This document shows positions 9,347 to 17,171 of a stretch of 25,846 bases of DNA, piece after piece. The notes under the pieces are model-generated. The model made no database searches. It had not been told where the DNA came from and worked only from the letters and a program-made list of their open reading frames with translations. The translations under genes were made by a program, and so were the position numbers. Source of the DNA: Chara braunii (Eukaryota; Streptophyta; Charophyceae; Charales; Characeae); assembly GCA_003427395.1 (NCBI GenBank), contig BFEA01000153.1, positions 2,545,595 through 2,571,440 on the forward strand. Reading direction: 5' to 3'. The first letter of the stretch is position 1. Each line of letters begins with the position of its first letter.

Positions 9347-10313
9347 TGCAAGGAAAATGAGAAATAGTGAAATGACAGATTCCAGATTGCAAAATCACAT
9401 TGAAAGCCAGAAAGTCCGACTGTCCAGAAAGCAGAATTGCACGGATATTACACCAACGGAGAACCAAAGCACCGAACCCGAATGTCAGTGTCGCCACCAC
9501 AAACATATGAATCCAGAGCCTTTCCTCCTACTTGGCGCTCAGCGCCCAGACTACAATCACACAGCTCCTTCCAGCCTACGAATTGACAATGCAACTGTTC
9601 ACGTCAGCAGCAGAACTGAAGTACATGAAGATGTCGACCCTTGTAGACTATCGCCCAGACCAGGTACGTGCCCTCACATCATCATCCTCATCTCTCTCTC
9701 TCTCTCTCACCCTCGTCTTCTCTTCCCACACCTTCCTCCTCATCCACGAAGACCACCACCTCTGCTGACTTTATCCAAGCCCAGCCCGGATATGGCTGGC
9801 TATGGCGCTGCCCACAGCAGCGCCCTGCTTCTGCACGACCGCACGCGCGCACACATACTCACCATACACTTGTGCAGCAGCCTTCGAGCGCTGCTGCAAC
9901 AGCATAGAAGTGCCCGAATGCCCCATCCGGCGCCCAGCCCTTTCCTATATGGAAAGTGGTGGGCGCTTTGCCTTGTCACGCTCCATGAGACCGAGTTCCC
10001 CAGTAGCTTCAGTCTCGGCCAAAGTGTCCACCCCCAGGCCCTGGGACCGAACCGGTTAGGCATGCCCAACCACCCAGGCGCAAGCGGGCGATACTCCCTG
10101 CTCCCACCACGTTGCTGGAAGAGCCTGGAAGGCTCACAAATATTCTGGATTCTGACGAGCAGGGTGGATGTAACCAACTGGCGCGTGGCAACTGTCTGGC
10201 GCCGACCAAGATTTGCAAAAAAATTGACGAGTTCAGAGGCCCGCCTTCACTTGGTCGGGCACGTGCCTGATGCAGGGCCTTATGCGGTTATGCAGAGGGA
10301 TCAAACCCTTGCA
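9347..10313 (-). repeat. E2 3' LTR, complete
   Basis: This is 967 bp from TGCAAGGAAAATG to ...AACCCTTGCA, with matching TGCAAGG/CCTTGCA ends and TG...CA termini. The right end abuts the PPT. It carries a short CT tract (9690-9708), a TATA-like palindrome (9940-9956) and a splice-donor-like CAG/GTACGT at 9661-9669 on the strand opposite to the element. The 350-aa plus-strand reading frame across it is not a gene. Confidence 0.93.
9940..9956 (-). promoter_or_regulatory. TATA-like core in a palindrome, E2 LTR
   Basis: CTTTCC, TATAT, GGAAAG. This is the third copy of the same 17-bp palindrome. It lies about 360 bp from the start of U3, a reasonable position for a core promoter. Confidence 0.5.
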
Positions 10314-10327
10314 CTCCCTCCTCCTTT
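10314..10327 (-). other. E2 polypurine tract
   Basis: Minus-strand AAAGGAGGAGGGAG abuts the LTR start TGCAAGGG. It is identical to the E1 PPT. Confidence 0.85.
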
Positions 10328-10352
10328 ACTTCGATAGTCCTATGAGAAGTCG

Positions 10353-10787
10353 TTACACAGCAGGCTGCTTCCCTTTCAAATTTTGTTCATAACTTGTGAC
10401 GACTTGGGGAGCAGTCTTCATCAATTCCTCTCTGGTGAACCACCGATCTTCTGTAGGATCCGTATGATGTCTGAAACGTACTCGATACTGCATTTGTGGT
10501 ATCGGACGGCGTCCCCTGCCTGGAGGCTTGGGTGCCGGCATTAGCTTGTGTTCAACGATGTCGTCAATGTCCGCATGCCCGTTCGTGGTTGGGGGCAGCA
10601 TCGATCTCCTGGAGGGAAACTGATCAGTTAGAGCGAAAGGTGCCAACTTGGATGCATGGAAGACAAGGTGAGTATGTAGGTGACCAGGTATGCGAATGAC
10701 ATACGAAGGTCCATCTTGATCTCCCACTACATGTAAGACCTCCCATGGTTCAAAGTACCGTGGCATCAGTTTGCATGAAATCCCCAA
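10353..10787 (-). pseudogene. E2 integrase C-terminus with chromodomain-like tail
   Basis: A 144-aa open segment. It begins with MGISCKLMPRYFEPWEVL, a variant of the GPY/F-type module (expected RxxGPF/W; here YFEPW). SYVIRIP and LVFHASKLAPF follow, then IDDIVEHKLMP, a basic PKPPGRGRRP linker and YRVRFRHH...WFTREEL. This is the gypsy integrase C-terminal order. It is longer and better preserved than the E1 copy. It probably joins the 10811-11188 segment in another frame. The stop at 10353 lies just before the PPT, so this is the true end of pol. Confidence 0.87.
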
Positions 10788-10810
10788 CTCTTGCCCCTGC
10801 TCAGATGATC

Positions 10811-11230
10811 TTACCCAGACTCATAGGGCCCCTCGTGTCTGTTCTCAGATGCAACCATGGCATCTTGAGCTCTCTTGATGTGCTCTACTGCCTGCTGGAG
10901 CATCTGTTCGTATTTGACAGCGAACTCTATGCTGCCAGGTGCTGCAGTTGGCTGGTTTTCAGGCAACAGGAAGTCGAGTGCGGATCTGGGCTTCCAACCA
11001 AGATGCAGTTGGTTGGGAGTCATGCCGGTAGTGCTGTGTACAACGTTATTGTACAGGCTGGCGACGAGGAGTAATTTCTCGTCCCAGTCATCCTGACTTG
11101 GTTTAATGTAATGCCAAAGCAAATGCTGCACTACCTGGTTCATCTGCTCGGCCTGACCATTTGACTCAGGGTGGTTCCCTAACGTCATTTGCAGTCAGGT
11201 ACCCATCTGTTGGGCTGTACTTTGCCACAG
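10811..11230 (-). pseudogene. E2 integrase core, catalytic Glu region
   Basis: The open segment 10811-11188 (125 aa) starts just before NHPESNGQAEQMNQVVQHLL, where the Glu of PESNGQAE region corresponds to the third DDE residue. DWDEKLLLVASLYNNVVHSTTGMTPNQLHLG follows, typical of the gypsy core end. A few codons upstream (WQSTAQQMGT, 11195-11230) are recognisable in a second frame up to the truncation. The two preceding Asp residues lie beyond the break and are absent. E1 has a deletion across part of this same stretch. Confidence 0.87.
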
Positions 11231-11867
11231 AGAGAGAGAGAGAGACGAGGGGGAGGACGAAGAGGAAGAAGAAGGGGCCGTCCTCCTTGCTGTCTCACCT
11301 GTAGGTAGCTGCCCCTGAACTGACTGTTGTGGTCGCCCTGTGCAGGTACTGCGCGGAGCCCCAGCTATGGTGCCAGGTAAGTTTGCCGCTACAAGTAGGC
11401 CTCCGCCTCTCTCCCTACCTCCTGCAGCTCTACTCCCTAGCTTCGCAGTGCTGGGCCAGAATAGCGCAGCCTCCAACCAGCAGCGTGTCGCTCCATAAGT
11501 GAGCTACCCAAACTGTGTCCTGCCCAGCCGCTGCCCAGCTATATGTAGCGCTGGGCGAGGCTGGACCTACCTGGTGCTGGCCTCAAAACGGCCCAGCCGG
11601 TACGGGTCCCCACCGGACGTCCAGACTGTGCTGCTGATGCAGCAAGGCGCAAAACGCGCCTGGCCTCTTTAGGCCCTGCCTCTGGTGTACCCAGTCGGGC
11701 ACTGCAAGTCCGAAACGACGTCTGCACAGACTGAAATAGGACAGCAGGTAAGTAAATAAATAAATGCCGCATGTATTTGAAATCTGTGGGCTTCCAGGGC
11801 GCATGTCTGATGGGCATGCGGCCTGGGGGCCTCAAATGGGGCCCGTGTGCAGGCGCAGCATGTAACA
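11231..11867 (-). repeat. E3 3' LTR, left end uncertain
   Basis: The right end is sharp: ...GCATGTAACA then the PPT, i.e. an LTR starting TGTTACATGC. Going left it has the TATA palindrome (11533-11556) and a segment with ACTTACCTGG...CCATAGCT and GTACCTGCA that aligns with the E4 LTR. It ends in a short GA/CT run at 11228-11243 joined directly to E2. No clear TG terminus is seen at the left, so the U5 end was probably lost. Two CAGGTAAGT sites (11374-11382 and about 11751) lie on the plus strand. Confidence 0.7.
11533..11556 (-). promoter_or_regulatory. TATA-like core in a palindrome, E3 LTR
   Basis: Perfect 7-bp arms GCCCAGC and GCTGGGC enclose a 10-base loop containing ATATA. The element-strand loop is GCTACATATA. 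In E4 the corresponding site has 8-bp arms and the same loop length; an A:T pair there is a C:G pair here. Confidence 0.55.
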
Positions 11868-11880
11868 CCCCCACCTCCTT
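11868..11880 (-). other. E3 polypurine tract
   Basis: Minus-strand AAGGAGGTGGGGG runs directly into the LTR start TGTTAC. E4 has GAGGTGGGGG in the equivalent place (25251-25260), supporting kinship of the two families. Confidence 0.85.
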
Positions 11881-12016
11881 ATGAAGTCAAGCTGGGGCGA
11901 GGGCAAAGCTGACGATCTGAAGTTGGAACCTGGACGCGGGTGCGACGTGGAGCCGAAGATACCGGCTTGCCTAGCAACTTGCGTTCGTAGCATGCGGGAA
12001 CATACGGAGTTGTTGC

Positions 12017-12337
12017 TTACAGTTCCGCACGGGTCAGCCAACGGTCAGCTTTATGGGTGCGGTACGCAAAATATACCAAATATTCGGTCGGCCTGTTGCG
12101 GTAGCGTAGCTGGGAGATGATGTCGCCAACCTCTTGAAAACCATCCATAGAGGGTGAGTCTTGGGGTTGTCGCCCGGGAAAGTCGGCATGTTCCGCTGGC
12201 TTGTAAAGAGCCAACTTGGAGTAGTGAAAGACCGGGTAGACGGGCAAGTGGGAGGGCAAAAGGAAGGTCCTTCGGGTGCATCCCCAGCGGGGGCCACGAT
12301 CGGCCAGGGCCTGATCCATTTCGGGAGGAGCTTGCAA
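12017..12337 (-). pseudogene. E3 integrase C-terminal module
   Basis: A 106-aa open segment with LPVYPVFHYSKLALYKPA, then DFPGRQPQDSPSMDGFQEV and EYLVYFAYRTHKADRWLTRAEL. This matches the E4 C-terminus (VHPVFHASKLATYTPA...SMDGHQEI...YKVSFKW...WISQADL). The last part resembles a degenerate chromodomain. It is out of frame with the preceding segment. The stop lies about 150 bp before the PPT, longer than in E1. Confidence 0.85.
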
Positions 12338-12780
12338 TAGATATTTTGTTCGAGGCTGAATTCCCAGCGGAAACCCACACGAGGTCGTCGGCGCGGAATG
12401 GACAACGAAGACACTGGCGATTGGCCTGTTGGCTCATGCATTGCTGCGTCTTTGTCATCTGGTCACGTGCCTTGACAATTAGCTCTTGCATCCGACGCAA
12501 GAACAGAAGATGGTTGTCGCTCTCGGCCGCTCGTGGGATGATTGTGTCCAACGGAGAGGTGACCGGTGAGCCGTGCTCGAACTCAAAGGGCGACATCCCT
12601 ATAGCCGGATGGAATGACGAGTTGTATGCCAACTCGACATCCGGCAGCCGCTCAACCCAGTCCTTTTGGTCGGGACGATGAGAGTGTGAAGGAGAACCTG
12701 TGCAGTCTGGTGCGTCCTCTCCGTTTGGCCATCGGTTTGGGGGTGGTGAGCCGAACTCGGCTTGAGAGATGAGCCCCATC
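12338..12780 (-). pseudogene. E3 integrase middle region (catalytic Glu side)
   Basis: Within a long minus-strand frame (12051-12920) the part HRPDQKDWVERLPDVELAYNSSFHPAIGMSPFEFEHG is clear integrase, and it continues through a charged helical part (ELIVKARDQMTKTQQCMSQQANRQ) and DDLVWVSA. The HHPQTDGQTER-like catalytic Glu stretch is visible only in a shifted frame near 12730, so at least two frameshifts break this region. The remainder of the long frame outside this part is out-of-frame translation. Confidence 0.8.
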
Positions 12781-13345
12781 ATTTGACGAGCGCCAACCAA
12801 AAATTGGACATGAACAGAGTGTCTCGGTCGCAAACGATTTCCTTGGGGTAACCCTTGGTTCGAATCCAACCGGCGTAAAGAACCTCGGCCAACTCCAGTG
12901 CCTTGGCATGATAGCGGCAAGGCAAAAACATGGCAAACTTGGTGAGTCGGTCGACCACCGTGAGAATCCTATCCACACCGGTTTTGTGCTTGGGGAACGG
13001 CCCGGTGACATCCATGGCAATCGCTTCCCTTCGGCGCAAGGGGACCGGTAATGGTTGCAACTTGCCGTATGGACGATGATTGTGGGATTTGCAGCGTCGG
13101 CAAACCTCACATGACTCGCAATAGCGTTCGACGTCGCCGAGAAGGACGGGCCACCAAAAGCGCTCGCGAAGTCGGCCAATCGTTCGACTGACTCCAAAGT
13201 GTCTGGTGGCAGGAGCGTCGTGGAACTCGTCAAGAAGCCGCGTCCGCAAATGAGAGTCGCTTGGAACGCAAAGAAGATCCTTCCCCCTCGTGTGGACAAG
13301 CAAGTATCCCTCTTGGATCCGGTAGTGTGAAGGCTCCGGATTAAG
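12779..13345 (-). pseudogene. E3 integrase zinc finger and core (Asp, Asp)
   Basis: A 174-aa open segment (12779-13303) plus upstream codons to about 13345. It begins VHTRGKDLLCVPSD, then the HHCC module (EFHDAPATRHFG, FWWPVLLGDV, CESCEVCRR) and core strands MDVTGPFP (first Asp) and ILTVVDRLTKFAMFLPC. GWIRTKGYPKEIVCDRDTLFMSNF contains the second Asp. This is the best-preserved integrase core in the window. It ends at a TGA after LALVK, before the Glu region. It aligns closely with E4 24057-24330. Confidence 0.9.
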
Positions 13346-13389
13346 AGAATAGCACTTGTTCAGAAATGGTTTCTTGCGAATAGCAAAAA

Positions 13390-13700
13390 TGGTTCTCAGT
13401 CATGGTGCGCACCAGCGCACAGCACAATGTTCTGAAATAGCCCTCAAGTACAGTGCGCATACGGCACACAGTTGCAAACTCGGATATGTCCCTCAGATAT
13501 GGCCTTCAAGCATGGTCCGAACGGCGCACTGTTCAGATATGGCCCTTCGAGATGGCCCTCAAGCATGGTGCGAACAGCGCACAGCATGGCGCGAACGGCA
13601 CACTATTCAGATATGGCCCTCAGATATGGCCCTCAAGCATGGTGCGAACAGCGCACAACATGGCGCGAACGGGACACTGTTCAGATATGGCCCTCAGATA
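13390..13700. repeat. 74-bp tandem array left of the gap
   Basis: Copies starting CCTCAAGCATGGTGCGAAC at 13557 and 13631 are 74 bp apart; earlier copies to about 13390 are diverged or shortened. Each unit contains GTGCG-AACAG-CGCAC and GATATGGCCCTCA. The array runs into the N gap, so its true length is unknown. Long reading frames across it and the Ns are artefacts. Confidence 0.85.
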
Positions 13701-14400
13701 NNNNNNNNNNNNNNNNNNNNNNNNNNNNNNNNNNNNNNNNNNNNNNNNNNNNNNNNNNNNNNNNNNNNNNNNNNNNNNNNNNNNNNNNNNNNNNNNNNNN
13801 NNNNNNNNNNNNNNNNNNNNNNNNNNNNNNNNNNNNNNNNNNNNNNNNNNNNNNNNNNNNNNNNNNNNNNNNNNNNNNNNNNNNNNNNNNNNNNNNNNNN
13901 NNNNNNNNNNNNNNNNNNNNNNNNNNNNNNNNNNNNNNNNNNNNNNNNNNNNNNNNNNNNNNNNNNNNNNNNNNNNNNNNNNNNNNNNNNNNNNNNNNNN
14001 NNNNNNNNNNNNNNNNNNNNNNNNNNNNNNNNNNNNNNNNNNNNNNNNNNNNNNNNNNNNNNNNNNNNNNNNNNNNNNNNNNNNNNNNNNNNNNNNNNNN
14101 NNNNNNNNNNNNNNNNNNNNNNNNNNNNNNNNNNNNNNNNNNNNNNNNNNNNNNNNNNNNNNNNNNNNNNNNNNNNNNNNNNNNNNNNNNNNNNNNNNNN
14201 NNNNNNNNNNNNNNNNNNNNNNNNNNNNNNNNNNNNNNNNNNNNNNNNNNNNNNNNNNNNNNNNNNNNNNNNNNNNNNNNNNNNNNNNNNNNNNNNNNNN
14301 NNNNNNNNNNNNNNNNNNNNNNNNNNNNNNNNNNNNNNNNNNNNNNNNNNNNNNNNNNNNNNNNNNNNNNNNNNNNNNNNNNNNNNNNNNNNNNNNNNNN
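13701..14400. other. Assembly gap (700 N)
   Basis: Exactly 700 N, a round number suggesting an estimated or placeholder size. It is flanked by two different tandem arrays, which explains why it did not assemble. Confidence 0.99.
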
Positions 14401-14503
14401 TCAAAATCGACTCGGTACTTAGTGCGACTGCACTGGCAGTCTCAAAATCGGCTCGGTACTCAGTGCGACTGCACTGGCAGTCTCAAAATCGGCTCGGTAT
14501 TGC
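14401..14503. repeat. 41-bp tandem array right of the gap
   Basis: TCAAAATCG starts at 14401, 14442 and 14483, a 41-bp period with about 2.5 copies visible. Each full unit contains the small inverted repeat GTGC-GACT-GCAC. The array probably extends into the gap. Confidence 0.85.
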
Positions 14504-15112
14504 GAGGGTACAGCCTTAACTCGGAGTCAATGCCGCCTTGTTGTGCCGCGTCGCAAACGCGCACAGTCGCAGCCAAATCAAAGATCGCCAAAACGGAGAT
14601 TACGGCATAGGTGCGGAGTATCGCACTTTATAAAAAAAAAAGTACTTGGTTTGCAGATTGAGTGCGCAGTGTCGCACTAAGGTTCAAGTGCACACAGTCG
14701 CATCATGCTCTCAGCGGAAAAGCAATATATTCAGTTTGAGTGCTTCGCAACCAGTCATCATACTCTATTCGAGTGCTTATTGGCACGGTCGATTATTCAT
14801 GTTCAAATGACGTTGATCATGTTACCAAGGTACAACATTCTGGTTTGGAGGCAATACTGTGCGCTGCGCATAGTCCAAGATCAGCCTATAGATACATTGC
14901 TCGTGGGTATACGGTAGTGAGTCAACCCTCAATTAGAGTATGTGAGCGCACAATTCATGACCAGTCATCAGGTGCGGTGCTCATCGGTGCTCAACTTACG
15001 GTTAACACTCAGATGCAGCGTGTGAGCGCACAATTCATGACCAATCAACAGCTCAAACATGGAGCGCACAGATTAGATATGACATGTACACAACCCATGG
15101 AGACGGTTGAAA
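14504..15112. other. Non-coding region with GTGCG/CGCAC motifs and a 22-bp direct repeat
   Basis: There is no convincing gene. GTGCG-N6-CGCAC inverted repeats occur at 14611-14626 and 14662-14677. GTGAGCGCACAATTCATGAC occurs at 14942 and again at 15022. GAGTGCTT words repeat near 14738-14780. If the minus-strand promoter-like site at 15427 is real, this stretch would lie downstream of it, in R-U5 or leader. Confidence 0.5.
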
Positions 15113-15172
15113 AAAAAGAGGGAGAGGGAGAGAGAAGAGAGAAGAGAAGATGAGAAGAGAGGGGATGAGAAA
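15112..15172. repeat. Purine-rich (GA/GGA) simple repeat
   Basis: The plus strand is almost pure A/G (GAAAAAAAAGAGGGAGAGGG and on). On the minus strand it is a polypyrimidine tract. Confidence 0.85.
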
Positions 15173-15426
15173 GGGAAAGTAAGGGGCCAGTCCTGCCCCC
15201 TCCTTTCCTTATCCCTTCCCTGGCTTGCCTTTTGCTCGACTCTCCTGCCTCCTGCTCCGTGCTCCTCTCATGCTCCTGCTGGCAAGTCGTTGTTCTTTGG
15301 CTCATGCCGTCTCGCTCCTTGCCGTTCCGCCAACGCTGCAGGGCTCCCGCAAGTGAGGGTTCTCTCACGCTGCCTGATGTGCCACGTACGTCTCACGCAT
15401 GCTGATCTGTCTCTCTTGGGTGACGT

Positions 15427-15452
15427 GGCCTCTCTTTTATAATGGAGAGGCC
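15427..15452 (-). promoter_or_regulatory. Orphan TATA box in an 8-bp-arm palindrome
   Basis: Arms GGCCTCTC and GAGAGGCC are perfect and enclose the 10-base loop TTTTATAATG. On the minus strand the loop and arm read TTATAAAAGAG, a consensus TATA box. Arm and loop lengths (8-10-8) equal those of the E4 LTR site. TGACGTGG, a bZIP-type ACGT element, overlaps the left arm. Confidence 0.5.
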
Positions 15453-15552
15453 AGGTGATCGGGGCTGAGTGCTGCAGTCCCAAGGTCGGGGCTGTGGTCA
15501 AACTCTAGATCGGGCCTGTGCTAAAAATAGCAGTAGTCCCGACCTCAGGATA

Positions 15553-15830
15553 TGAACAGTCAGTCCTATTTTTAGAACGGGATTGGCGCAGGCCCAGTTC
15601 CCGGTAGATGAACAGTCAGTCCCACGCTAAAAATAGCGTGGGGCTGTGTTATTTTTAGAACGGGACTGGCGCAGGCCCAGTTCCCGGTAGATGAACAGTC
15701 AGTCCCACGCTAAAAATAGCGTGGGGTTGTGTTATTTTTAGAATGGGACTGGCGCAGGCCCGACTTTGGGAAACGAACAGTCAGTCCCGTGCTAAAAATA
15801 GCACATGACCCTATTTTAATTATTTTGGCC
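15553..15830. repeat. 83-bp tandem repeat with internal hairpin
   Basis: Units begin GAACAGTCAGTCC at about 15553, 15609, 15692 and 15774 (spacings 56, 83 and 82). Full units hold CCCACGCTA-AAAA-TAGCGTGGG, a perfect 9-bp hairpin. In the last unit the stem is GTGCTA/TAGCAC, so base pairs change on both sides. The first unit lacks the hairpin segment. A related TGCTA-AAAA-TAGCA lies at about 15519. Confidence 0.85.
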
Positions 15831-16199
15831 TGGCTGTTTATCTATATGGCTACTTAGGGCTATTCCTTTCCTGGCCGGGTTACGCGGTCATGTCGGTCCG
15901 GTCCCAACCGATCAAACTTGAATATCTCGCTAACCCTTGGTCCGTTTCAAGTGCCGTTTGGACCGGACCCCACTAATTGGCTGATTGTGGTCGCGCCGCT
16001 CCAGTCCAACAAGGAGGATCAGGTCTCCAGGGGACCGTACCGTCGCGCCGTCTTTCCCTCGGTTTCGGCCCAGGGGAAGTCTAACCGAAGAGCTAGGGTC
16101 CAGTTTGACCATGACTGCGGAGGCAATTTTGACGCAGCGCAGGAGTTGACCGCGGCGAGTCAATTTCTGCTGCTGCGCCTCATCATCTTCCGACAACGC
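15831..16199. other. Unassigned sequence beside E5 gag
   Basis: The minus-strand gag frame stays open through here to 15930, but the residues no longer resemble Gag after about 16200 (RSGGA, then SEDDEAQQQ...). I see no other gene or repeat. It may be diverged gag or the edge of another insertion. Confidence 0.4.
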
Positions 16200-16880
16200 G
16201 CCCCCCGATCGGGAGTACAAATACGTGTGCTTCTTGGCTTCGCTCTTGTGGTGGAGCTCTAACTTAAGCTCGAATTGGCGGAACCATGGAATTGGGTCCG
16301 TCTTTGTGGAGTCGCAAAAGATCTCTTGCCCATCGAACTTCGGAATTGACTCGCGTGCTGAGGTGCTTGGGCCAGCGGCGACAGCGCAGATCTGATGCTC
16401 AAGTTGTTTAGTAGCCGCTTGCTGTGCCGTGCGCTGTCCGTGAGCGTTCCGACGTTTGGTTTCCAAGGCGTCAAGGCGATCGGCAGTGTTGGAGGATCTG
16501 GCGACGGGGGCAGCGACAGGTCGTTGTTCCAGCTGTTGTAGACGGCTGTAAACTTGCTTGACCTGGTCGTCGAGGCTATGGATGTTCTCCTGTTGTGCAA
16601 TGCACGTTGCCAAGAGGTCCGTGAGGTGGGAGAGCAACAACGAGATTCGTGCTCCGCTGTTCCTGAGTTCGCCACCTTCGCGTCGTTGACTGTGTTCTTC
16701 ATCGGCGGCCTTTGCTGCTGCCTCGCCGTGCTGGCGCTGCTGTTCTACTGCCAGCGGACGTGCCTTTTCGGCATCCTCTGCCTTCTTCTTCTCTGCGGCT
16801 GCTACCGCATCTGACCGTTGCCTGGCATCGGTAATCAAAACCAGCATCCGGGCCTGATAGGCCTCGGCCGTCTCCCCTGG
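15930..16880 (-). pseudogene. E5: Gag N-terminal remnant interrupted by E4
   Basis: A minus-strand frame is open from the E4 border (16880) to 15930. At the border it reads PGETAEAYQARMLVLITDA, parallel to the E4 Gag start (MPGQLASESIAEFRQRI). It continues with Ala/Glu/Lys-rich helix, a coiled-coil-like stretch (SLDDQVKQVYSRLQQLEQRP, around 16520-16570) and KFDGQE...DPIPWFRQFELKLELHH, the capsid start, ending YLYSRSGGA near 16200. E4 Gag has KFDDCTHQDPITWWQGFTTEL in the same place. The true N-terminus must lie across the E4 insertion. The Met at 16847 is internal. The rest of the element is missing on the left unless E3 is its 3' end. Confidence 0.8.
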
Positions 16881-17145
16881 TGTGGCATACTATGCACCAC
16901 AAGGGCTTGCAAGGCCCGACCAGGCGGAACAAGGGATAAGTAAGGGCCTTCCAGGCCCTGTGTCGTTTCAGCCTAAAACGGAGGGCCAATATTAAGCCCT
17001 CTTAAAGTCGACTGTTCCTGAAACTTAGGCGCCAGACCGCGGATAAGCGCAGGCCATTTTTTGGCCCGTTGCAAGAGAACCTTTTTTTGAACTTAGGCGC
17101 CAGGGTCTGGCGCGATTTGGCATTCGCAAGAGCAGCCTCCCAGCC

Positions 17146-17171
17146 GGACCAGCGCTATATAGTGCTGGTCC
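17146..17171 (+). promoter_or_regulatory. TATA-like core in a palindrome, E4 5' LTR
   Basis: Perfect 8-bp arms GGACCAGC and GCTGGTCC flank the loop GCTATATAGT. CTATATAG inside the loop is itself palindromic. It is identical in the 3' LTR although surrounding sequence has diverged. About 270 bp from the LTR start, it is the best core promoter candidate. Confidence 0.6.

Larger units (their letters stand above)
9347..11230 (-). mobile_element. E2: 3'-half fragment of a gypsy element, same family as E1
   Basis: It contains a complete 3' LTR (9347-10313), a PPT and the C-terminal part of integrase on the minus strand. Sequence parallels E1 from 741 to about 1470. Homology ends at TTGCCACAG (about 11230), where the sequence turns into a GA run belonging to the E3 LTR. 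No RT, protease, gag or PBS of E2 is present. E2 was therefore truncated, most simply by the event that brought E3 next to it. Confidence 0.88.
11231..13345 (-). mobile_element. E3: 3'-half fragment of a second gypsy family
   Basis: Minus-strand 3' LTR, PPT and the integrase half of pol. Its integrase and LTR are related to E4 (shared RPDQKDWV...LPD, VFHxSKLA, DPPSMDG-like motifs and a similar LTR layout) and clearly different from E1/E2. Recognisable homology upstream stops at about 13345 (PSHYRIQEGYLLVHTRGKDLLC); RT, RNase H and protease are missing. A 74-bp tandem array begins shortly after. The gag remnant E5 at 16200-16880, on the same strand, could be from the same insertion, but this is unproven. 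Confidence 0.8.
14504..15830 (-). repeat. Candidate decayed LTR (orphan, minus strand)
   Basis: The order on the minus strand is an 83-bp tandem array, then a TATA palindrome, then about 290 bp further a pyrimidine-rich tract (15112-15172). E3 and E4 LTRs have the same order of TATA palindrome then a dinucleotide or pyrimidine tract about 260-300 bp downstream, and U3 tandem repeats are common. No TG...CA ends, PBS or PPT could be located, so LTR identity is an inference. It could instead be an unrelated repeat. Confidence 0.35.

Noticed and set aside
9285-10337. 350-aa plus-strand open frame
   Set aside because: It covers the E2 LTR antisense to the element and begins in flanking DNA; the same DNA in other LTR copies is not open.
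12034-12441. Second minus-strand frame across the E3 integrase end
   Set aside because: A shadow frame; the integrase motifs lie in the neighbouring frames.
13390-13700. CRISPR-like array
   Set aside because: The units are contiguous 74-bp tandem copies without unique spacers, in a eukaryotic setting.
13356-14610. Frames of 236-387 aa around 13356-14610
   Set aside because: Most of their length is the N gap, and the rest is 74-bp and 41-bp repeat.
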